Of a stretch of 64,000 nt of DNA, positions 42,486-50,924 are shown piece by piece. Source of the stretch: Burkholderia sp. (GTDB taxonomy: Bacteria > Pseudomonadota > Gammaproteobacteria > Burkholderiales > Burkholderiaceae). The notes beneath the pieces are model-generated. The model saw only the letters and a list, made by a program, of their open reading frames with translations, did not search any database and was not told the DNA's origin. How positions within the stretch are numbered: position 1 is the stretch's first letter; every line of letters begins with the position of its first letter. The stretch covers positions 124,001-188,000 of the forward strand of contig JAIRVP010000011.1 of the NCBI GenBank assembly GCA_031253835.1, in the 5' to 3' direction. Both the position numbers and the translations under genes were made by a program.

Positions 42486-43802
42486 CTACTTGGCGCTCAG
42501 CGGCTCGCCCTGGAATTGCCGGCGTGCGACCACGCACGGCGCGCCGTCATGCATGAACACGCTCGCGAGCAGCCCGAACGACGCCGCGAACAGCACGTAC
42601 CAGGCCGGCGCGACGAGCGACCCGCTCGCGCGCGTCAGCCACGTGACGATGAACGGTGCGAAGCCGCCGAACACCATCACCGCGACGTTGTAGGCCAGCG
42701 CGACGCCGGTCGACCGCGAGCGCGTCGCGAACTGCTCGGCGAGCGTGGTCGGCGCGGGGCCGTAGCAGATGCCGATGATCGTGCAGATCACGAGCTGCAT
42801 CACCAGCAGGCGCCCGACGCCCGGCGCGGCGGCCAGCCACGAGAACAGCGGATACGTGACCGTCAGCAGCGCCAGCGTGCCGGCGATCAGCACGGGCCGC
42901 CGGCCGATCAGGTCGGACACGATCGCCGCGACCGGAATCGTCACCGTCAGCAGCGCAACGGCCACCATTTGCACCTTGAACACCTGGTCGAGCGGCAGCC
43001 CGAAGGTCTTGTGCACGAACGTCGGCATGTTCACGAGCATCACGTAGAACACGGCCGTGCCGGTGATCGTCTGCCCCATCGACACCAGCACGCCGCGCAG
43101 GTTCTCGCGCAGCACGCGCGATACGCTCGCCGGCGGCTCGGCCGTCGACTTGCTCGCGTCGAGGAACGCCTCGGTCTCCTCCATGTGCCGGCGGATCCAC
43201 AGGCCCACCGGCCCGATCAGCAGCCCGAGCGCGAACGGCACGCGCCAGCCCCAGCTGTGCAGCGCCGCGTCCGACAGCGACTGCGTGGCCCACGCGCCCA
43301 TCGCGGCGCCCGAAAACACCGCGAGACACTGGCCGATCAGCTGCCACGACCCGTACAGCCCGCGCCGGTTCGCGGGCGCGCTTTCGACGAGGAATGCCGT
43401 TGCGCTCGCGTATTCGCCGCCCGTCGCGAAACCCTGCAGCAGCCGCGCGACGACGATCAGGATCGGCGCCGCCGGGCCGATCGCCGCGTACGACGGCGCG
43501 AACGTGATCAGCGCGATCGACAGCGTCATCAGGAAGATGATGAGCTGCATCGCGGCCTTGCGGCCCTTGCGGTCCGAATAGAGCCCGAGCAGGATGCCGC
43601 CCACCGGACGCATGAAGAAGCCGACGCCGAACGTCGCGAGCGACATCAGCAGCGACGCGTACTGGCTCTCGGCGGGAAAGAACAGCCGCGCGATGATGCC
43701 GGAGAAGAAACCGTAAACGATGAAGTCGTACCACTCGAGGGTATTGCCGACGACGGCGGCAATCACTTGCCGCTGCCGCGAATTCCGACGTGAGTCGCGC
43801 AT
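42486..43802 (-). CDS. MFS transporter, metabolite:H+ symporter (MHS) family
   Basis: The product has 438 residues from ATG 43802 with CAGGAGAACAGC upstream. MHS hallmarks are VVGNTLEWYDFIVYGFFSGIIARLFFP at the N terminus, GVGFFMRPVGGILLGLYSDRKGRK, QGFATGGEYASATAFLVE and GWRVPFALGLLIGPVGLWIRRHMEE. Such carriers take up di- or tricarboxylates, aromatic acids or compatible solutes. It is divergent from an MdcR-like LysR gene, so a small dicarboxylate is my best guess. Confidence 0.88.
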   Translation of the reverse strand: MRDSRRNSRQRQVIAAVVGNTLEWYDFIVYGFFSGIIARLFFPAESQYASLLMSLATFGVGFFMRPVGGILLGLYSDRKGRKAAMQLIIFLMTLSIALITFAPSYAAIGPAAPILIVVARLLQGFATGGEYASATAFLVESAPANRRGLYGSWQLIGQCLAVFSGAAMGAWATQSLSDAALHSWGWRVPFALGLLIGPVGLWIRRHMEETEAFLDASKSTAEPPASVSRVLRENLRGVLVSMGQTITGTAVFYVMLVNMPTFVHKTFGLPLDQVFKVQMVAVALLTVTIPVAAIVSDLIGRRPVLIAGTLALLTVTYPLFSWLAAAPGVGRLLVMQLVICTIIGICYGPAPTTLAEQFATRSRSTGVALAYNVAVMVFGGFAPFIVTWLTRASGSLVAPAWYVLFAASFGLLASVFMHDGAPCVVARRQFQGEPLSAK

Positions 43803-44120
43803 GCTGTTCTCCTGCAGTCTCAGGGTGCCGCGCCGCATGCCGGCCGCGTGCCGTGGCGGGCATGGGCGAACCGGCTGTTCGCATCGCCGGTCGAGGCGGG
43901 ACAGGCACGACGGAACCTCTCGGCCCGCACGCACGACCGGCGTGAATCGATCATAGGGACGCCGAAAACCCGCATCAATTAATGCCCGCGGCAGATGATT
44001 AGCCGGAGACTAAATGTTTCTCCGGTGGACGCCAGCGTGCGAAAAACCCGGTGTTTCGCGCATTGTTGCAGCCCCGGTTCTGCGGCAGAATCGTCGGCCG
44101 CCCTTCCCGTCGTCCGCATC
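43803..44120. other. Divergent promoter region between MHS carrier and MdcR-like regulator
   Basis: This 318-nt gap contains an AT-richer core at 43970-44020. An inverted repeat CCGGAGA (44003-44009)-N9-TCTCCGG (44019-44025) overlaps ATTAG-N7-CTAAA, which fits a LysR-type recognition dyad about 95 nt upstream of the regulator start. Confidence 0.5.
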
Positions 44121-45038
44121 ATGCGCAACCGCATCAACGAAGAGATCACGTTCCGCAAGCTCGAGGTGCTGCTCGCCTTCATGGAAGCCGGCAGCCTCGC
44201 GAAGGCGGCAGAGGCGCTGGGCATCAGCACCGTCAGCGTGCACCGTGCGCTTCATACGCTCGAGGAAGGGATGCACTGCGCTCTGTTCCGCCACGAGGGG
44301 CGGAACCTGATTCCGACCGATGCCGCGCAGGTGCTCGCCGAAGTCGCCGGCGAAGTGCTCAAGACGATGACGGACGGCATCCGCTCGACGCGCGAGGCGG
44401 CCGGCTACGGCGCGGGCCAACTGAAGATCGGCTCGCTGTATTCGCTGACGATCCGCACCGTGCCCGAGGTCGTGATCGCGCTGAAGGAGCGCCGCCCCGA
44501 GCTGCAGGCCGAACTCGTGCTCGGCTCGAACGCCGACCTGCTCGACAAGCTCAGGCAGGGTGCGATCGACGCGACGCTGATGGCGCTGCCCGAACCGGAC
44601 GCCGAGATCGAATCGATCGCGCTGTTCGAGGACGAGATGTTCTTTGCCGTACCGATCGATTCGCCGTATGCGCAACGCGACGCGATCGATCTTCATGCAT
44701 GCGGCGACGAACCGTTCGTGTCGCTCGGCGAAGGCTTCGCGACGCATCACGGCTTCACGGAGGCGTTCCGCACGGCCGGCGTCACGCCGAACGTCGTGAT
44801 GCGGGTGGGCGACATCTTTTCGCTGATCAACCTCGTGTCGGGCGGCGTCGGCTGCTCGCTGCTGCCCGGCCGCGTGCGCGACCTGTTCGCGCACAAGATC
44901 GCGCTCGTGCCGCTCGCGGGGCCCACGATCCGCCAGACGATCGGCCTGAGCTTCCTGCACCGCCGCGAGCGCGACCCGAACCTGCTCGCGCTCGCGACCG
45001 TGTGCCGGCTGACGGTCAAGGGGCCGACCGCGCGGTGA
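44121..45038 (+). CDS. LysR-family regulator, MdcR-like
   Basis: The product has 305 residues from ATG 44121. The start ITFRKLEVLLAFMEAGSLAKAAEALGISTVSVHRALHTLE (in pieces) is characteristic of the malonate-utilisation regulator MdcR. The effector domain runs from about 95 to 300. No mdc decarboxylase genes are in the window. It may regulate only the divergent MHS carrier through the 44003-44025 dyad, which would be a reduced malonate- or dicarboxylate-sensing unit. Confidence 0.82.
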   Translation: MRNRINEEITFRKLEVLLAFMEAGSLAKAAEALGISTVSVHRALHTLEEGMHCALFRHEGRNLIPTDAAQVLAEVAGEVLKTMTDGIRSTREAAGYGAGQLKIGSLYSLTIRTVPEVVIALKERRPELQAELVLGSNADLLDKLRQGAIDATLMALPEPDAEIESIALFEDEMFFAVPIDSPYAQRDAIDLHACGDEPFVSLGEGFATHHGFTEAFRTAGVTPNVVMRVGDIFSLINLVSGGVGCSLLPGRVRDLFAHKIALVPLAGPTIRQTIGLSFLHRRERDPNLLALATVCRLTVKGPTAR

Positions 45039-45232
45039 CGCGGCGCGGCGCTGCGCCCTCCTTTCGGCGCGCGCCCGCCTAGCGCCCCGTGCCGCATCAC
45101 CCGCCGTCGTCCGAACCGCGACACAACCGACGCGTACTCGTCCGTTTGGATGGCACGAAGCGCGCGCTTTGTTGCGATCATGGCCGTCATTCATCGCGCG
45201 GCACGCATACGTGCGGCCGCCACGGAGACGAC

Positions 45233-45769
45233 ATGAACGACGCAGTCCTCGGCCCCATCGACCAGATCGGCTACGTGGTCGCCGACCTCGACCGCAGCAT
45301 CGCGCGCTGGCGCGCCCGCCACGACATCGGCCCGTGGACCGTATTCCGCAACGTCCGCCTCGACGGCCGCTATCTCGGCGAACCGGTGACGGTCGCGATG
45401 GACGTCGGCCTCGCGTATCGCGGCGATCTGCAGATCGAACTGATCCACGTCACGAACGACACGCCGTCGCCGTACCGCGATGCGCACGGGCAGACGCTCG
45501 CCGGCCTGCATCACGTCGCGTGGGTCGTCGACGATCTCGATGCGGCGGTTGCGCAGCTCACCGCGCGCGGCCTGCGCGTCGTGTTCGAAGCGAGCAACCC
45601 GGCCACGCGCGTCGCGTATCTCGACGACGCCGACGATCCCGGCGTGCGCGTCGAAGTGATCGAAGGCGCCGGCATGCGCGACATGATCGTGCACGGCATC
45701 GCCGAAGCCCACACCTGGGACGGCACCGATCCGGTGCGCGTCGTCGACGCGGCGGCCGCCTCCGCGTAG
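45233..45769 (+). CDS. VOC-superfamily protein, methylmalonyl-CoA epimerase-like fold
   Basis: The product has 178 residues from ATG 45233 (CACGGAGACGAC upstream). Two VOC modules are visible: IDQIGYVVADLDRSIARW with a first possible ligand region, QIELIHVTNDTPSPYRDA, then GLHHVAWVVDDLDAAVAQL with the second His, and VRVEVIEGAGMRDM with a final Glu. It resembles glyoxalase/epimerase proteins that sit with dehydrogenases. It is followed 40 nt later by an SDR in the same direction, probably one operon. Confidence 0.83.
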   Translation: MNDAVLGPIDQIGYVVADLDRSIARWRARHDIGPWTVFRNVRLDGRYLGEPVTVAMDVGLAYRGDLQIELIHVTNDTPSPYRDAHGQTLAGLHHVAWVVDDLDAAVAQLTARGLRVVFEASNPATRVAYLDDADDPGVRVEVIEGAGMRDMIVHGIAEAHTWDGTDPVRVVDAAAASA

Positions 45770-45809
45770 CGGGCCCGCGCGTTCCCTCTCACTCACAGGA
45801 GCAAGCAGG

Positions 45810-46565
45810 ATGAAACGACTCGAAGGCAAGGTGGCGCTGATCACGGGCGGCGCCCGCGGCCAGGGCGAAGCGGAAGCGCGCCGGTTCGTCGCCGAAGGCG
45901 CACGCGTGGTGATCGCCGACGTGCTCGACGACGCCGGCCGGCGCGTCGCAGCCGAACTCGGCGACGCCGCGCGCTTCCAGCATCTCGACGTCACCCGCGA
46001 AGCCGACTGGCAGGCGGCCGTTCAGGCGACGCTCGCGCAGTTCGGCCGGCTCGACATCCTCGTGAACAACGCGGCGATCCTGAAGCTCGTGCCGATCGAA
46101 TCGTGTTCGCTCGACGACTATCGCAAGGTGATCGACGTGAACCAGGTCGGCTGCTGGCTCGGCATGAAGTCGGCCGTGGCCGCGCTGAAGGAAGCAGGCG
46201 GCGGCTCGATCGTCAACGTCTCGTCGACGGCCGGGATGGAAGGCGTCGCGGGCGGCAGCGCATACGTATCGAGCAAGTTCGCGGTGCGCGGCATGACGAA
46301 GGCCGCCGCACTCGAATTCGGCCGCTACGGCATTCGCGTAAACTCGGTGCATCCGGGCGGCATCGATACGGTGATGGCGCGCCCGCCCGAGTTCGCGGAT
46401 TTCGATCCGTCGTCGATCTACAGCGGCCTGCCGATCGCACGCATCGGCAAGCCCGACGAAGTCGCCAGCCTCGTGCTGTTCCTCGCATCCGACGAATCCG
46501 CGTATTGCACGGGGTCGGAATTCATCGTCGACGGCGGGATGCTCGCGGGCAGCACGTTCCACTGA
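45810..46565 (+). CDS. Short-chain dehydrogenase/reductase
   Basis: The product has 251 residues. The cofactor motif is TGGARGQGEAEARRF (about 12-26), with D62-V (HLDVT) and NNAA (about 90). The catalytic set is S140 (NVSSTAGMEG), Y-x-x-x-K (AYVSSKFAVRG) and the terminal IVDGGML. The layout is closest to NAD-dependent 3-alpha/20-beta-hydroxysteroid dehydrogenase-type SDRs. Cotranscription with the VOC gene suggests a short catabolic branch for a cyclic alcohol or hydroxy acid; the substrate is unknown. Confidence 0.86.
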   Translation: MKRLEGKVALITGGARGQGEAEARRFVAEGARVVIADVLDDAGRRVAAELGDAARFQHLDVTREADWQAAVQATLAQFGRLDILVNNAAILKLVPIESCSLDDYRKVIDVNQVGCWLGMKSAVAALKEAGGGSIVNVSSTAGMEGVAGGSAYVSSKFAVRGMTKAAALEFGRYGIRVNSVHPGGIDTVMARPPEFADFDPSSIYSGLPIARIGKPDEVASLVLFLASDESAYCTGSEFIVDGGMLAGSTFH

Positions 46566-46600
46566 TCCGCCCCGCTCCGCCGTAACCAGAACCTGGAACG

Positions 46601-46651
46601 GAAACGACAACGCCGCCGGCGGATGGACCCGCACGGCGGCGTTGTCGTTTC
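46601..46651. repeat. 17-bp perfect inverted repeat between convergent genes
   Basis: GAAACGACAACGCCGCC (46601-46617) and its exact complement GGCGGCGTTGTCGTTTC (46635-46651), with a 17-nt loop. It lies between the SDR and permease stops. It probably serves as a terminator or RNA-stabilising hairpin for both transcripts, although no long U tract follows. Confidence 0.65.
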
Positions 46652-46680
46652 AGCGAAAGCGTCCGGACGCGATGGGCCGC

Positions 46681-48198
46681 TCAGTACCCCTTCGGCTGGA
46701 TCGCCGGCGCACCGACACCGCGCGCGCCCTGCTTGCCGCCGCGCACGAAGCGGCGCCCGTGCGGGCCGTACACGCCGTCCGGCTCCGGATACAGCGTCAG
46801 CAGCACGACGTACAGCATCCCGCCCACCACCAGCGACACCGGCACGCTCAGGTCGAGCCCGCCCGCGAGGTGGCCGAGCGGCCCGACGAACTGGCCCGGC
46901 AGGTTCACGAACGCGAGCCCGATGAACGCGGCCGGCAGCCATGCGCCCATCGCGCGCACGTTCCAGCCGTGCGTGAACCAGTAGTGGCCGCCGTGCAGCC
47001 CGCGGTTGAACACCTGCAGGTCGTCGGCGAGATAGTAGCCGCGGCGCGTCACGTAGCCGATCACCATGATCGCCATCCACGGGCAGCTGAACGTATCGAT
47101 CAGCGTCGAGAACGTCGCGACGCTTTCGACGAGGTTGAACCAGAAGCGGCCGACGAAGATGAACGCGATCGCGATCGTGCCGATCAGCAGCGTCGCACGC
47201 ACGCGGTTCAGCACGCGCGGGAACATGCTCGACACGTCGAGGCCGGTGCCGTACAACGCGGTCGTGCCGGTCGACATCCCGCCGATGATCGCGATCAGGC
47301 ACATCGGCAGCAGGAACCAGCGCGGCGAGATCGCGAGCAGCCCGCCGACGTAGTCGTTCGATGCGATGAACGCGGGCGCCTTCGACGCGATGATCGTCGC
47401 GGTCGCGAGGCCGAAGAAGAACGGCACGAACGTCGCGACCTGCGCGGCGAACACGGCGCCCATCACGCGATGCTTCGACGTGTGCTGCGGAATGTAGCGC
47501 GCCCAGTCGCCGAGCGTCGACGCGAACGACACGGGGTTGCTCAGCGCGACCAGCACCGCGCCGACGAACGCGGCCCAGAAGCCCGCACTGCCCAGTTGCA
47601 GCGTGCCCGCATAGTTCATGTCGAACAGGCCGGCGAACGCGAACAGTCCCGCGACGAACAGCACGCTCGCGGCCCACACGGCGATCTTGTTGACCCACAG
47701 CATGAAGCGGAAGCCGTAGATGCAGACGATCAGCACGAGCACCGCGAACACCATGTAGGCCGCGCCGAGCGTGAAGCCGTTGACGGGCACGCCGACCATG
47801 CTGTGCGCGCCGCCGACGAGCGCGTCGCCCGAGCTCCATACCGCGAGCGAGAAGAACGCGATCGACGTGAGCAGCGCGAGGAACGAGCCGACGATCCGGC
47901 CGTGGATGCCGAAATGCGCGCCGGACGACACGGGGTCGCTCGTGCCGTTGCGCGGGCCGAACAGGCTCATCGGCGCGAGGATGCACGTGCCGGCGAGCAC
48001 GCCGAGCACGATCGCGCAGACGCCCGCCTTGAACGACAGCCCGACCAGCACGGGAAAGCTGCCGAGCACCGATGTGGAAAATGTATTGCAGCCGCCGAAC
48101 AGCAACCGGAACAGATCGATCGGCCGCGCGTAGCGCGATGCATCGGGAATGCGCTCGAAACCGAACGACTCGACCTGCGTAATCCTGCCTTCACCCAT
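46681..48198 (-). CDS. NCS1-family nucleobase/cytosine permease-like transporter
   Basis: The product has 505 residues from ATG 48198 with GGGAGACAA upstream. It has twelve hydrophobic helices. Typical NCS1 features are FGGCNTFSTSVLGSFPVLVGLSFKAG near the start, GPRNGTSDPVSSGAHFGIHGR, the helix 6-7 region NPVSFASTLGDWARYIP and a cytoplasmic YYLADDLQVFNRG loop. Family role: H+- or Na+-coupled uptake of cytosine, hydantoin, allantoin or related heterocycles. Single gene on its strand. Confidence 0.87.
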   Translation of the reverse strand: MGEGRITQVESFGFERIPDASRYARPIDLFRLLFGGCNTFSTSVLGSFPVLVGLSFKAGVCAIVLGVLAGTCILAPMSLFGPRNGTSDPVSSGAHFGIHGRIVGSFLALLTSIAFFSLAVWSSGDALVGGAHSMVGVPVNGFTLGAAYMVFAVLVLIVCIYGFRFMLWVNKIAVWAASVLFVAGLFAFAGLFDMNYAGTLQLGSAGFWAAFVGAVLVALSNPVSFASTLGDWARYIPQHTSKHRVMGAVFAAQVATFVPFFFGLATATIIASKAPAFIASNDYVGGLLAISPRWFLLPMCLIAIIGGMSTGTTALYGTGLDVSSMFPRVLNRVRATLLIGTIAIAFIFVGRFWFNLVESVATFSTLIDTFSCPWMAIMVIGYVTRRGYYLADDLQVFNRGLHGGHYWFTHGWNVRAMGAWLPAAFIGLAFVNLPGQFVGPLGHLAGGLDLSVPVSLVVGGMLYVVLLTLYPEPDGVYGPHGRRFVRGGKQGARGVGAPAIQPKGY

Positions 48199-48400
48199 TT
48201 GTCTCCCACTCCTCTGGTGCGCCTGTACGACCCGGGGCTGCGGCCATACGACACATCGTCATCGATTCGCGGCCACTCTAAACCGGATCGCGCGGCGCAA
48301 ATATCACGCATTCGAGACGTTTACGACGAGGGAGAACAATGTTTCCGGGCGGGCAACCGGCCGGCTTCCGCGCCGCTCGTGCGGCGCGGGCGATGCAACG

Positions 48401-49048
48401 TCAGTGCGCCGCCGCTGCCGCCGGCGCGCGGCACGCGATCAGGCCGCGCTGTACGGCCGGCCGCGCGGCGACGTCGGCGAGCCAGCGCTCGACGTGCGGG
48501 AAGCCGGACACGTCGAGATCGAGCTCGGCCGCCGTGCGCAGCCACGGAAATGCCGCGATGTCGGCGATCGAATATCGCGACGATGCGAGGTACGCCGATT
48601 CCGACAATCGGCTGTTCACGACCCCATAGAGACGCATCGCCTCCTTCCGATAGCGGTCGATCGCTTCCGCATTGACCGTCTTCGATGCATGCAGGAACCA
48701 CCAGAGCTGGCCGAGCATCGGCCCGATCCCGCCGATCTGGAGGTGCAGCCATTGCTGGACCGCCGTGCGCTCGGCGAGCGTTTCCGGCTGCAGGCAGCCC
48801 GTCTTCGCGGCGAGATAGCCGAGGATCGCGCCGGATTCGAACACGGCCAGCCCGGTGTCGTGATCGACGATGGCCGGGATCTTGCCGTTCGGGTTGATCG
48901 CGAGGAACGCCGGGCTGCGCTGCTCGCCGGCGGACAGGTTCACGTGCACGAGGTCGTGCGCGATTCCGGCCTCTTCCAGGTAGATCGCGATCTTGTGCCC
49001 GTTCGGCGTGTCGGCCGTATGGAACGTGAGGGAGTGATTCGAGGTCAT
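48401..49048 (-). CDS. Glutathione S-transferase
   Basis: The product has 215 residues from ATG 49048 with AAGGACCGAC upstream. The thioredoxin-like N domain contains TADTPNGHKIAIYLEEAGI, NPNGKIPAIVDHD (cis-Pro) and VFESGAILGYLAAK (Glu-Ser glutathione site). The helical C domain contains the DIAAFPWLRTA N-capping box. It is close to the Nu-class YfcG/YghU-like enzymes with Thr/Asn rather than Tyr in the active site. A TTGCAATTGCAA dyad lies 40 nt upstream, so it probably belongs to the MarR regulon of this module. Confidence 0.88.
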   Translation of the reverse strand: MTSNHSLTFHTADTPNGHKIAIYLEEAGIAHDLVHVNLSAGEQRSPAFLAINPNGKIPAIVDHDTGLAVFESGAILGYLAAKTGCLQPETLAERTAVQQWLHLQIGGIGPMLGQLWWFLHASKTVNAEAIDRYRKEAMRLYGVVNSRLSESAYLASSRYSIADIAAFPWLRTAAELDLDVSGFPHVERWLADVAARPAVQRGLIACRAPAAAAAH

Positions 49049-49088
49049 GTCGGTCCTTGTCATCGGGTTATCGTTGCAACTACAATTG

Positions 49089-49100
49089 TTGCAATTGCAA
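49089..49100. promoter_or_regulatory. MarR-type dyad, site 1
   Basis: TTGCAATTGCAA is perfectly palindromic. It sits in the 105-nt gap between the divergent GST (start 49048) and the AceE-C-like gene (start 49154). A further GTTGCAAC lies at 49073-49080. Confidence 0.65.
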
Positions 49101-49153
49101 TCCTATGCCGAAACCGATGGCGCCGGCGACATGCCAGTACTCGAAGGAGGGAC

Positions 49154-50269
49154 ATGCAGACTGCGCGACCCGGTCCGCCCGTGCGGACGCCCGACACCCG
49201 CCGCGCCGCGGCGGCCTGCCTCGAACGGCTGACGATGCGGCGGCTCGCGCCGCCAGGCCTCGCGGTGTCCCCGCTCGGCGCCATGCGCGCGGCCGCCGAT
49301 TGCCTCGAACGCGATGCGGCGACGTCGCAGCGCGTGTGGATCGTCCGCGCCGATGCGCGCGAGTCGTTCGCAGACGCGCGCGCGCATCGCCACATCAGCG
49401 CGTGGCCGCTGCGGTTTCTCGATCCGGGCAAGCGTTTCGAGCGGCCGCTGCTGTACCTGCTGCACGCGCGTGCGATCGACCGGCTGCGGCTGGCATCGAT
49501 CGAGACCGTCGATCGCGGGATCTTCGTGAACGATGCCGAAACGGCCGCGTCGTCCTGGCCGAAGGGCGTGACGCCCGACGTCCCCCACTGGCTGGCCGCG
49601 AACCCCGCATGCACGCCCTACGACCCGGCGTCGGGACACGAAGCGATCGCGATCCTGCGCCACGCGCTGCGCACGCTCTATGTCGCCGGCCAGCCGGGCT
49701 TCTTCTACCTCGCAGGTCATGACGACTGCGTGCCCGATGCGAAGCCGCTGTCGGCCTCGGCCGCCCGCGATGCGTTCAACGGCATGGTGCGGGCCGGCCG
49801 GCGGGCAGCCGCCGGCGCGGCTGCGCGCATCCGGTTGTGCGGCGCGGGCAGCACGCTCGCGCAGGTGAGGGAAGCGGCCGACCTGCTGCACGACGAATGG
49901 CGGATCGATTCGACGATCTGGAGCTGTCCGAGCTACACGCAGCTCGCGCGCGACGGTCGCGCCGCCGACCGCTGGAACCTGCTGCATCCACAAGACGACG
50001 AGCCGCGCATCGCGCACGTCCGTGCATGCGTCGGCGAAGGCGACACGCCGGTGCTCGCGGTGACCGGCTATGCGCGGCACGTCGCCGCGCAGATCGGCGC
50101 GTTCATCCCTGCCCGCTTCATGGCGCTCGGTGCGGATTCGGCCGGCCCCGGCGCACGCGTACCGAATGCACGGTGGATCGCCGCGGTCGCGCTGCGCCTG
50201 CTGGCCGACGACGGCCGCGTGCCGGCCGACTGGGCCGCGCAGGCGATGCACCGGTATGCGCGCGGCTGA
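49154..50269 (+). CDS. Stand-alone protein resembling the C-terminal region of pyruvate dehydrogenase E1 (AceE)
   Basis: The product has 371 residues from ATG 49154, with GAAGGAGG just upstream. From about residue 135 to the end it aligns by eye with the C-terminal ~230 residues of the complete AceE encoded at 50925. Matching landmarks are YDPASGHEAIAILRHALRTL against YDPTYAYELAVIVRDGLRRM, RIRLCGAGSTLAQVREAADLL against HVQLMGSGAILREVIAASDLL, and RWNLLHPQDDEPR against RWNLLHPDQAPR. It lacks the thiamine-diphosphate GDG...N motif and the whole N-terminal half. Residues 1-130 are not clearly AceE. It may be a regulatory or decoy subunit, a partner of the neighbouring enzyme, or a decayed duplicate; the strong ribosome site and intact frame argue against decay. 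Confidence 0.8.
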   Translation: MQTARPGPPVRTPDTRRAAAACLERLTMRRLAPPGLAVSPLGAMRAAADCLERDAATSQRVWIVRADARESFADARAHRHISAWPLRFLDPGKRFERPLLYLLHARAIDRLRLASIETVDRGIFVNDAETAASSWPKGVTPDVPHWLAANPACTPYDPASGHEAIAILRHALRTLYVAGQPGFFYLAGHDDCVPDAKPLSASAARDAFNGMVRAGRRAAAGAAARIRLCGAGSTLAQVREAADLLHDEWRIDSTIWSCPSYTQLARDGRAADRWNLLHPQDDEPRIAHVRACVGEGDTPVLAVTGYARHVAAQIGAFIPARFMALGADSAGPGARVPNARWIAAVALRLLADDGRVPADWAAQAMHRYARG

Positions 50270-50292
50270 CGCGCGCGCTGCGCCGGGTTCCG

Positions 50293-50748
50293 CTACTTCG
50301 CGTCGGCCGCCGCGTCGCGCGTCGCGGCGATCGTGCGATCGAGCGCGGCGGCCATCGCCGCCTGCTCCTTGCCGGTGAACTGGTCGAGAAAGAGTTCCGC
50401 GACCGTCGACTGGTACACCTTCCACATCTTCTTGCGCAGCGTCCGTCCCTTGTCGGTGATGCTCGCAAACGCGGCACGGCCATCGTCGACCGACCGCGCG
50501 CGCGTGACGAGCCCTTCCTGTTCGAGCCGGTCGACGAGCCGCGTCAGGTTGTAGCGCTCGATCGCGAGCACATCGGCCAGTTCGTGCATGCGGCGCGTGC
50601 CGTCGGGCCCGCTTTCGAGCCCCCACAACGCGTCGTACCACGCATACGCGGGCAGGCCGGCCGCCGCGAGGCGGCGCTCGATCTCGCGAATCATCGTCCG
50701 GTGCGCGCGGACGAACGAGAACCACAGATCGGGTTCGGGTGCGCTCAT
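50293..50748 (-). CDS. MarR-family regulator
   Basis: The product has 151 residues. The winged helix (about 35-100) is typical: AYAWYDALWGLESGPDGTRRMHELADVLAIERYNLTRLVDRLEQEGLVTR (in pieces), followed by the wing DDGRAAFASITDKGR. It has a TTGCAG-TTGCAA dyad 22 nt upstream of its own start and lies between two probable target genes. The repeated TTGCAA sites at 49089, 50772 and 50821 are its likely operators. The inducer is unknown. Confidence 0.88.
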   Translation of the reverse strand: MSAPEPDLWFSFVRAHRTMIREIERRLAAAGLPAYAWYDALWGLESGPDGTRRMHELADVLAIERYNLTRLVDRLEQEGLVTRARSVDDGRAAFASITDKGRTLRKKMWKVYQSTVAELFLDQFTGKEQAAMAAALDRTIAATRDAAADAK

Positions 50749-50771
50749 GTCAGGTCGTTCCTCTCGTTGAA

Positions 50772-50783
50772 TTGCAGTTGCAA
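50772..50783. promoter_or_regulatory. MarR-type dyad, site 2
   Basis: TTGCAGTTGCAA, one mismatch from the perfect palindrome, within the larger AATTGCAGTTGCAATT. It starts 23 nt upstream of the marR-type gene. Confidence 0.65.
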
Positions 50784-50818
50784 TTAAATTTTACCTCGAT
50801 AACAATGGCCTTCGATAC

Positions 50819-50834
50819 GATTGCAATTGCAATC
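50819..50834. promoter_or_regulatory. MarR-type dyad, site 3
   Basis: GATTGCAATTGCAATC is a 16-bp perfect palindrome, 90 nt upstream of the AceE-type gene and 36 nt from site 2, so the regulator could cover both divergent promoters. Confidence 0.7.
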
Positions 50835-50924
50835 ATTTTTGTCCGCCGACCGGCGGGCATTCCGTCGCGCGACGCGGCGCCACGACCGTCGCCCCGCGCA
50901 GCCTGATGCTTCTGGAGACACCGC

